64,000 nucleotides of DNA, taken from positions 181,259,759 through 181,323,758 of the forward strand of contig NC_053496.1 of the NCBI RefSeq assembly GCF_905171775.1, written 5' to 3'. This document shows positions 9,362-17,692 of this stretch, piece after piece. The first letter of the stretch is position 1. Every line of letters begins with the position of its first letter. The DNA is from Rana temporaria (lineage: Eukaryota; Chordata; Amphibia; Anura; Ranidae). The position numbers were made by a program, and so were the translations under genes. The notes under the pieces are model-generated. The model did not search any database and was not told the origin of the DNA. It saw only the letters and a list, made by a program, of their open reading frames with translations.

Positions 9362-9398
9362 CTTTATTGATGTGATCATGTGATCTATAATGAAATCT
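9284..9398 (-). CDS. Gene 1 exon A with start codon
   Basis: The acceptor GTCTACAG lies at 9399-9406. The ATG at 9361 is chosen because the same 78-nt distance from ATG to donor recurs in all five units. Coding part 9361-9284, 26 codons: MDRDQSHMTERILNLTLEII and then YLLTGE; donor GAG|GTGAGG. Bases 9362-9398 are 5' UTR. Confidence 0.85.
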
Positions 9399-9479
9399 CT
9401 GTAGACGGATAATAAACTGAGAATTATCTGGACTGTACTGGGATGATCAATGTCTGAACAGAGTTCCCCCATAGTTCTG

Positions 9480-9950
9480 ACATCTCAGATTGGTTTTATA
9501 TAATATTACAGGCCTTATGTATCAACGCAATCTGAAGAAAACATGAGATTCCATTTAAAGTAGAACAAAAGGGCAATTTTGTTCTACAAAATAAATTCTT
9601 GTGGTAGTATGTGAAATGTAGTGCTGCTGCATTTGTGTGTGGACAATCCTTTGTTCTGAGTATGAAGGCCTCTGACCAGGAATGCTGTGAGTGGCCTATG
9701 GCCAGAAGATGTGTGTCCAATATGGCAGTTACAGGGGGAATGGGTTCGCTATCCATGAAGAAGCGGGCTTAAGACTGTACAATTTGTCATCCAATCACAA
9801 GTCCCTCTATACATGATATTTACTGTAGGGATGTGCGTTCCTTCTACTGCCTTCATTAGGACTTGTACTGTAGTTCAGGCTTCTTCCTCCCCATATCCTG
9901 AGAAGACATGGTGTCCATTATCTCACAGTGATGAGAGCCAACAACCCCAG
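9480..9950. other. Intron 1 of gene 1, unique-looking stretch
   Basis: I see no gene, clear repeat or transposon end here. It lies between exon A and the 64-bp minisatellite. Confidence 0.4.
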
Positions 9951-9954
9951 AGAC

Positions 9955-10375
9955 AGTTGGATAAATGGCTCTATATTTAGGATGTATCCGGATTATCAAT
10001 CAGAGGCTCTGGATGGACAGTTGGATAAATGGCTCTATATTTAGGACGTATCCGGTCTATAAACCAGAGGCTCTGAATGAACCGTTGGATAAATGGTTCT
10101 ATATTTAGGATGTATCTGGTCTATAAACCAGAGGCTCTGGATGGACAGTTGGATAAATGATTCTATATTTAGGATGTATCTGGTCTATAAACCAGAGGCA
10201 CTGGATGGACAGTTGGATAAATGGTTCTATATTTAGGATGTATCTGTCTACAAACCAGAGGCTCTGGATGGACAGTTGAATAAATGGTTCTATATTTAGG
10301 ATGTATCCAGTCTATAAACCAGAGGCTCTGGATGGACAGTTGGATACATGGCTCTATAAACATACTACATATCTA
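9955..10375. repeat. 64-bp minisatellite, intron 1 of gene 1
   Basis: About six copies of a unit with CTATAAACCAGAGGCTCTGG, ACAGTTGGATAAATGG and CTATATTTAGGATGTAT. CCAGAGGCTCTGG is nearly self-complementary. The same array sits in intron 1 of all five genes. Confidence 0.92.
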
Positions 10376-10455
10376 TGAAGTAGCATCCGCTGTAGATAAA
10401 AGATGGACATGACGGGGTTTACTGAATTTTATAATCCAAAATAAGATCTTATTAC

Positions 10456-10620
10456 CTCTTCTGCTGCCAGTTCCAGCAATGTCTCCTTCTTCCCCTCAGC
10501 GTACCTCTCACCCGGAACTTCCTGTCTGTGTATGACATCACTTCCTGTCTGTGGTTCCTATCACTTCCTGTCTCTGCGTTCCACTGACACAATACGTAGG
10601 ATCACCTCCTTGTGCAGAAC
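10456..10620 (-). promoter_or_regulatory. Gene 1 non-coding first exon and ETS-rich promoter
   Basis: The donor is GCAGAAGAG|GTAATAAG (last exon base 10456). On the minus strand three ACAGGAAGT-type ETS cores lie in about 50 bp, one with TGACATCA (CRE-like) on the opposite strand beside it; GGAACGCAGAGACAGGAAGT is shared between units. There is no TATA box. The exact start site cannot be set from sequence. Confidence 0.7.
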
Positions 10621-10734
10621 ATAAAAATAGATAAAAACATAAAATGTTCTTCAATTTTATTGTGTCTAAAATTCCCAAGTTTAAACTTAAACAAACTTAA
10701 ACAATTAAAACGTATTGAGAAAATAATTAAACCT

Positions 10735-10840
10735 TAGATTGTAAGCTCCTGGAGGGCAGGGACTGACGTGAATTTACACTATAGGTAAAGCGTTGCATAA
10801 ACGGACAGCACTATATAAGTACCTATAATAAATAAAATAA
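10735..10840 (+). mobile_element. SINE/L2-like tail
   Basis: AGATTGTAAGCTCCTGGAGG, then GCACTATATAAGTACC and a terminal AATAAATAAAATAAA. This is the common 3' end shared by vertebrate L2-type retroposons, also seen at 24530-24665. Confidence 0.6.
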
Positions 10841-11740
10841 AAAATTGTGTTTTCCGGGAAGTATTCCCCATTTTTTGGGTACCTGAAGTTATTAAAGATG
10901 CAACTTTCTAAATTTCCTATAAATGGTTCTGAAACCCACATATTTATAGCAATGATTTACAACTCTTGTCTGTCCATCCTTTTGGTCAAAGATTTCCGGG
11001 AAAAAAAAAATGAATTAAGGTCTGAAAATGATTAAAACCATAATGCCACAAAAAAGTACTGTCCTGATTTGGACACCCGTCCAAAGTTTTGAATTTGTCT
11101 AGGAATTCTACCCATTCTAGGCTCTCTTTCCTTGTCTTGAAGTTCCTCATCGGTTATATGATTTGCGCAGGGCTGGTGAAAGGATTTTTGACACCCCAGG
11201 CAAAACCTAATTTTTCCGCTCTGCCCCTGACTCCACCCCTTTGACCTGCCCTTGTATACCCCATCTTTTTATAGACTGCTAACATTTTGGTGGTGGAGTC
11301 AATCACTGGCTCGGCGCATTATGCGCATGCAGCGTATATGTAGGAGCTTGGAGGTGGCGCGCAGGGTCGGGAGGGCATCAGCGCCACGCCCCTGACTGAT
11401 GTGTGCTCTACCTTGCACATAAATGTACATAGATAATCAAGGCACTGATGATCAGTGCAGGCCCATTATTGCTGTCTATCAGTGCACATTGGTGCCACCT
11501 ATCAGTGCCACTTATAAGTCTTCATCAGTGCCCATCAGTGCAGCCTATCAGTGGCAATCAGTACAGCCTACCAGCTGTTTTTTTTTCCAGCTCCGCAGTG
11601 TCTTCTCTTTTGAGGTTGTGCGTACGCACTACAGTCCCGTAAAAGTCTTTAGGGCTGTAATGCGCTCGCATGGCCAGGAGTAAGAGGACCAGCAGTGTTG
11701 AATTTCAACAAACTCCACGGCCATTGGATTTCGATAAGAA
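10840..11740. other. Intergenic, repeat-derived, no gene seen
   Basis: It includes a probable dispersed repeat from about 11165 (GCGCAGGGCTGGTGAAAGG) and an imperfect TATCAGTGCC microsatellite-like run at 11450-11570. The short reading frames show no recognisable domain. Confidence 0.45.
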
Positions 11741-11754
11741 TACATACTGTATAT

Positions 11755-11913
11755 CAGGGATATGCAATTAGCGGACCTCCAGCTGTTGCCAAACTACAAG
11801 TCCCATCATGCCTCTGCCTCTGGGTGTCATGCTTGATGCTGTCAGAGTCTCGCTATGCCTCATGGGACTTGTAGTTTGGCAACATCTGGAGGTCCGCTAA
11901 TTGCATATCCCTG
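11755..11913. mobile_element. hAT-type MITE, 159 bp
   Basis: A near-perfect foldback beginning CAGGGATATGCAATTAGCGG and ending with its complement. It is flanked by the 8-bp duplication CTGTATAT (11747-11754, 11914-11921). The arms are about 60 bp with CTACAAGTCCCAT. Non-coding. Confidence 0.92.
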
Positions 11914-11934
11914 CTGTATATGGTGAGGCTGGGT

Positions 11935-12450
11935 CAGTTTAAGTCAGGGCAAAGGGCAAAACGAATAGGTCCACTTTGTCTGAAAGTGCTCTTATTCTAT
12001 AAAGTGACACTAAATGATATCCTCAATCTTCAAAAATATTCCCTACACATCCAATAGGACTTCTCTTGGACTCTCTCATTTGGTTTTGGTCTGGTGCTTC
12101 TTCTTGGTTTTCTATGGCTTGAGCTACTGTTGGGAGCTCATTGATGGAAGCCTTGCTGTGTGGATGCCGCCTCGCCAGAGTTAAGAAGCTTGTTTGACAT
12201 TTTCCTTCATCTGACTATACATACTGTACAAGTATGAAGGTTCTCAGAGACTCTTGAAATATGTTGTCTCACTCACATGTCACTAACATACCTTGTAAGT
12301 CTCTATAGGGGGGGGCTCCAAGACACTGGTGAAGATAATGACTGTGAGATTATGGAGTCTTTCACTGTAACTACGAGGAGGAGAACCAAGATGGCAGTGA
12401 TGGGATTATTCTATGTGGTATTTTTAATTGCTGTATCCTTAGAATATCAC
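11935..12450. other. Intergenic, nothing recognised
   Basis: No domain-bearing frame, transposon end or tandem repeat was seen, apart from a run of G at 12308-12314. Confidence 0.4.
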
Positions 12451-13378
12451 CTGGCACACGTATGGAACTGGACCTTCTGGACTTTCTAAAACTGGTCCTT
12501 TTGGACTTCCTGAAGCTGGTCCTTCTGGACTCCCTAAAACTGGTCCTTTTATAATTTCTGAAACTGGACCTTCTGGACTTTCTTGAACTGGACTTTCTGA
12601 AACTGGAACTCCTGGACTCTCTGAAACTGGACCTCCTGGACTCTCTGAAACTGGACCTTCTGAACTCTCTGAAACTGGATCTTCTGGACTCACTGAAACT
12701 GGACCTCCTGGACTCTCTGAAACGGGACCTCCTGGACTCTCTGAAACTGGACCTTCTGAACTCTCTGAAACTGGACCTTCTGGACTCACTGAAACTGGAC
12801 CTTCTGGACTGTCTTAAACTGGACCTTCTGACTCTCTGAAACTGGACCTTCTGGACTTTCTTAAACTGGACCTTCTGACTCTCTGAAACTGGATCTTCTG
12901 GACTCTCTTAAGCCTCATACACACGATCGGACTTCCAACTGACTTTTCCGTGGATTTTTGTCTAAAGGGGCATTGGCAGTGAACTTGGTATGCATACACA
13001 CGGCAGAACTTTCTCAGCCAACATTCATTGGATTTCAGCTCTTTACCACCACCCTTTGGGCAACTTCTGCTATTGTTGTCTGATCTTTAGCATTGGTTCG
13101 GAGCATGCTTGTTTGTACTTTGGACTTTAGTCTGATGGACTTGTGTACACACGATCGAATGAAGCTCCATGTTGTCGGAAAGTTTGAGAGCATGCACAGC
13201 AAACATTTGTCCATTGAAAATCCGACAACAATTGTCCTATGGAGCGTACAGACGGTCGGATTGTCCGATAAAACACGTCCGTCGGACCGATGTTGTCGAA
13301 AAGTCAGATCATGTGTATGGGCCTTTAAACTGGTCCTTCTGGACTTCCTGAAACTGGACCTTGTGGACTCACTAACAT
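12450..13378. repeat. 24-bp minisatellite split by a MITE
   Basis: Units of CTGGACCTTCTGGACTC plus TCTGAAA run from about 12455 to 12908 and resume at 13328-13378. The minus-strand frame at 12439-12789 reads an eight-residue SESPGGPV repeat. It is open only because 24 is a multiple of three. Confidence 0.85.
12911..13324. mobile_element. Harbinger-like MITE, about 414 bp
   Basis: The ends are AGCCTCATACACACGATCGG and GATCATGTGTATGGGCCT, inverted, with TTA on both sides (12908-12910, 13325-13327). It was inserted into the 24-bp minisatellite. Confidence 0.72.
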
Positions 13379-13429
13379 GAATGACTCTCTATGAACATGT
13401 CAAATCATCAATCATTTAAGAATTATGGT

Positions 13430-13765
13430 CATTTGTAAAAGAAAAACACTGAGGGCAGAATATTGTAAAGTATAGAGTGTTTATTTTATAAAACTGGAAT
13501 GAACGATTAACATATATAATACGAAGATTAAATACAAGTTATGTTTTATATAACTAAAATAATAAATATATAAAAAGTTATTAATAATTATACATTGGCT
13601 GGACCAATGAAAAGGCAGCTACTTTAGTAGAACAAATGACAAACAATGACATGCAACAACCAATAGTCACCTATAAAAAAGAGTTGTTTGTGTATTCCCG
13701 TACTTGCCCATGTATTATTTCTATGTTGCCGTGCGTCATTGTGGACCAATTTAGCACTGTTTGTT
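13430..13765 (-). terminator. Distal 3' UTR block and poly(A) signal, gene 2
   Basis: AATAAA on the minus strand at 13480-13485, within a block conserved in all five units. The block also shows, on the plus strand, GGACCAATGAAA, a second CCAAT and CCTATAAAAAAG. It is taken as the likely transcript end of gene 2; proof needs 3' RNA data. Confidence 0.5.
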
Positions 13766-14268
13766 TAGACCAGGGTTTCATAACCAATGTAACACTGAAC
13801 CCTAGGGTTCCTTAAGAAATTTCATGCCTCCTATTTAAGTTCCAAATGACACCAATACTCTTTTTAGCTCTCTGTAAGGGGGTAATTATCCCCAATGACC
13901 ACAAGTCTAAGGAGTATTCTTCCTCAACCAGGCTCCATGGAACCCTTTGATTCCTCCAGAGGTTGCTAGGTGTTCCTTGAGCAATAGGCAATTTCTGCTT
14001 CTCAGATGAGTAACCACTGACACCATTGATCTTTTTATCTCTCTGTAAAGGGGGTGATTCTTCCCAATGACCACAAGTGTAAGGAGCATTCTTCCTCAAC
14101 CAGGCCTCCATGAAACCCTTGGGGTTCCTCCAGAGGTTGCTAGGGGTTCCTTGAGCAATGATCAATTTCTACCTCTCAGATAAGTTCCCACTGACACCAT
14201 TGATCTTTTTAGCTCTCTGTAAAGAGGTAATTCCATCACACTAATGAAGCCTTTCTCACCCTTCTCAA

Positions 14269-15048
14269 TAGTGTTGAGCGGAATACGCCATATTCGATTT
14301 CGCGATATATCACGAATATATAGCTGAATATTCGAGAAATATTCGCTAAAATCGAATATTCGTGATATTTTATCCAAATGAAATTTTTGCGAAATTTCGC
14401 TATTGCGAAAATAATTGCGAAATTTCGACAAGTGCGGTAGGAGAACTCTGATTGGCTCTGATGCAAAAGAAGGGCGGAGAAAATAATCGCGCAATATTCC
14501 TATTGCCGAATATTCGCATTGCGAATATTCGGCAATATAAAATGATTGCTTCAGCTACTCGGCCCAGTGTCTCTAATCATACCAGCAATGCTTTTAGACG
14601 TCGATGGAGATCACTAGGATGTGATCTGTTTTAAAAATAAAATTGAAAAAATAAGAATATTCGGAAAACAATATTGCGAAATTGCGCTAATGCGGATGCG
14701 AAAATGATAGCGAAATTTTAACAACTGTGGTAGGAGAACTATGATGCAAAAGAAGGGCGGAGAAAATAATCGCGCAATATTCCTATTGCCGAATATTCGC
14801 ATTGCGAATATTCGGCAATATAAAATGATCGCTTCAGCTACTCGGCCCAGTGTCTCTAATCATACCAGCAATGCTTTTAGACGTCGATGGAGATCACTAG
14901 GATGTGATCTGTTTTAAAAATAAAATTGAAAAAATTCGAATATTCGGAATAGCGAATATTGACCGCGAAATTCGATATATTCGCGAATACTCGAATATGC
15001 CATATTCGAGCCGAATATTCGCAATACGAATATTCGTGAGCAACACTA
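14269..15048. mobile_element. hAT-type element, 780 bp, rich in AATATTCG
   Basis: The ends TAGTGTTGAGC and GAGCAACACTA are inverted and flanked by the 8-bp duplication CTTCTCAA (14261-14268, 15049-15056). The interior is dense in AATATTCG palindromes. It holds a tandem duplication of roughly 300 bp (AAGAAGGGCGGAGAAAATAA at about 14467 and 14751). No transposase. Confidence 0.9.
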
Positions 15049-15170
15049 CTTCTCAATACAGAGGAACCCTTAAAATATCTTTCCTTTCTCAGGGAACACC
15101 TTCTAAAAAAATCCATATCTACAACTTATAATACATTAGTACTATTGTCAGTGGGATGAATGCTCCTTAT

Positions 15171-15570
15171 GCCGCGTACACACGACCGTTTTTCAGGTTG
15201 TAAAAAATGAAGTTTTTAATGGTCTAGAAAAAACTAGACCAAGTTTTTTTCAACCCAATCGTTAAAACGGCCTTGCCTACACACGATCGTGAAAAAAAAA
15301 TGCTCTAGCAAAGCGCGGTGACGTACAACACGTACGACGGCACTATAAAGGGGAAGTTCCATTCGGATGGCGCCAACCTTGGGGCTGCTTTTGCTGATTT
15401 CGTGTTAGTAAAAGACGATTCGCGCTTTTCTGTCTGTTACAGCGCGATGAATGTGCTTACTCCATTACGAATGTTAGTTTTACCACAACGAGCGCTCCCC
15501 TCTCATAACTTGCTTCTGAGCATGCGTGTTTTTTTCACGTCATTAAAGCGCAAAATACCGGCTGGCCCTT
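15171..15570. mobile_element. Harbinger-like fragment
   Basis: The left end GCGTACACACGACCGTTTTT matches the GTACACACGA end class. The right end is unclear, so the boundary is approximate. It contains GTACAACACGTACGACGG. Confidence 0.45.
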
Positions 15571-15889
15571 AGACTCCACGCCCAGGGGGATCCCGTGTCA
15601 CCTGCTCGCCTGTGGGCTCACGCCAGTAGCACCATGACAGAACTTATCTGAGAGGAAGGAATTGCTCATTGCTGAAGAAACCCCTGCCAACCTCTGGAGG
15701 AACACTAGGGTTCCATGGAACCATGGTTGAGTAACCCTGCACCTACGTATCGTGAGTTGAATATGTAGTAATTTTCTTGCAGGGGTTCCCTGAGACCAGA
15801 AAGCTATTTCAAGAGTTCCTCTGTGTTGGAAAAGTTGGGAAAAGCTGATTTGAAGGATGAAAATACTATATTTGAATCCCTGACCACTC

Positions 15890-16325
15890 CTATCACATGA
15901 CGCCCGGAACACTTTCCATACTTTCATAATACTGATAAAATGCTCTTCCACCTCCTTCCCCGTAAAATCTGAAGTTCGTAGAGTTACGACCATTCCCTGG
16001 CATGCTTATATATCTTGAGTTCCCAAATCTACATACCCACTGAGCCCAATACAAGGGACTCCTCTCTGCTGGACTTTAAAAACGTGAAGAATGCAAAAAG
16101 AGGAATAAAGAACACCCCCCAACGTGGGGTGGGGGGACACCGTGGGTGGTGGGGTACGAGTACCAGGAACTGTATAAAGCTAATCTTACCAGCTCAAGAG
16201 ACTCCACTGATAACTAAAATGTCACTTCTGATATGTACCCCTTTATTAATTCATTGTTATTTTACGTCTCTGGTTTTTAAGAAGGTTTCCTTTTGTAGTG
16301 AAGGTTTCCCGCACGGTGAGCATTA
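15890..16325 (-). other. Proximal 3' UTR, gene 2
   Basis: Homologous to the repeated 3' UTR module at 25090-29205 (AATCTGAAG, CGACCATTCCCTGG, then CTGGACTTTAAAAACG). The AATAAA present in the other copies is lost here (CTTTAAAA). A long CCCCCC/GGGG-rich segment lies at 16115-16155. Confidence 0.55.
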
Positions 16326-17692
16326 TTAAAGATGCTCAACCGCGTGACTTTTCTCATGTTCAAGAAGGTTTTCTTTCGTAGGGAAAGACTCCCCGCACTC
16401 TGAGCATAAATAAGGATGCACATCAGTGTGACTTCTCTCGTGTTCAAGAAGGTTTTCTTTCGTAGTGAAAGACTTTCCGCACTCCGAGCATAAATAAGGA
16501 TGCGCATCTCTGTGACTTCTCTCGTGTTCAAGAAGGTTTTCTGTCGTATTGAAAGACTTCCCGCACTCCGAGCATAAATGAGAATGCACCTCTGTGTGAC
16601 TTCTCTCGTGTTCAAGAAGGTTTTCTTTGGTAGTGAAAGACTTCCCGCACTTGGAGCATAAATAAGGATGCACATCGGTGTGACTTCTTTGATGTAAAAG
16701 AAGGTTTCTTTTCTCTGTGAAACATTTCCCGCACACGGAGCATGAATAAGGACGCTCACCTGTGTGACATCTGTGGTGCCTAAGAAGGTTTCCTTTTGCA
16801 GCAAAACCTTTCCCGCACACTAAGCATGAATAGGGACGCACACCTGTGTGACTTCTCTGGTGTACAATAAGGTCTCCTTTCACTATGAAAGTTTTCCCGC
16901 ACTCTAAACACGAGAAAGGACGTTCACCCGTGTGGCTTCTCTGATGTCTAAGAAGGCCCCCTTTCGAAGTAAAACATTTCCCGCACTCCGGACATGAAAA
17001 AGGTTGCACACCTGTGTGACCTCTCTGGTGCCTAAGAAGGTTTCCTTGAGCAGTGAAACATTTTCCGCACAATGGGCACGAAAAAGGACGCTCACCTGTG
17101 TGAGTTCTCTGGTGTTGAAGAAGCTCTTTCTTGGCAGTGAAAGATTTCCCGCACTCAGAACATGTGAAAGGGCGCACACCCGTGTGGATTCTCTGGTGCG
17201 CAAGAAGCATTCCCTTTTGACTAAAACATTTCCCACACTCTGAACAGGAAAAAGGTCTTTCACCGGTGTGACTTCTCTGGTGCAGATGAAGGTATACTTT
17301 ATCAGTGAAACTTTTCCCGCACTCTGAACATGAAAAAGGACGCTCCCCTGTGTGATTTCTCTGGTGTCTGAGAAGACCTTTTTTGTCAACGAAACATTTC
17401 TCGCACTCTAAACATGAGAAAGAACGTTGAGTCTTCTGACTTCCTCTGCGTCTCCTAGGGGACATGATTTGTATTTCTGGGGTAACAGTATGTGATGTAT
17501 GAGAAGATTCCTCAGGATTTGAGGGGTCCATTGATCTCACCCAATGGTAAGGCCCCTGATGTATGTTATTAGTGAAAGGATTTACTTCTGGAGAATATTG
17601 TGTGAGGACATTATCTTCTGCATTACAACCTGGAGATAAAATCAAATGTCCCCCAGAGGTATTCCTGTTCCAAATATAGTGTTCCTTGGCAT
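16326..17692 (-). CDS. Terminal exon of gene 2: linker plus 13 C2H2 fingers
   Basis: Acceptor CTTTCCAACAG just upstream of 17692; phase 1. The linker has NTSGGHLILSPG and a basic MSPRRRRGSQ just before the fingers. Contact residues (-1, 2, 3, 6) are: DKGR, DVYL, QGMA, AKEQ, AGNR (AQGN helix), SGGR, VGDV, AGNR, ERNL, then TENE four times. Fingers 10-13 share the helix ENLLEHE and have divergent linkers (HTDVHPYL, HTEVHSHL, HRDAHPYL), which marks a recent internal duplication. The protein ends SHAVEHL. Confidence 0.93.

Larger units (their letters stand above)
13772..15739. mobile_element. Probable hAT-derived repeat with internal duplications
   Basis: Its outer ends CAGGGTTTCATAACC and GGTTGAGTAACCCTG are inverted, but I find no target duplication. 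The interior repeats CAGATAAGTTCCCACTGACA, ACCATTGATC and TTCCTCAACCAGG units of about 180 bp. The same units form the array at 39520-40390. It is interrupted by the elements at 14269-15048 and about 15171-15570. Confidence 0.5.

Noticed and set aside
12439..12789. 117-codon frame of SESPGGPV repeats
   Set aside because: Product of a 24-bp minisatellite interrupted by a MITE; no signal peptide or collagen-like context.
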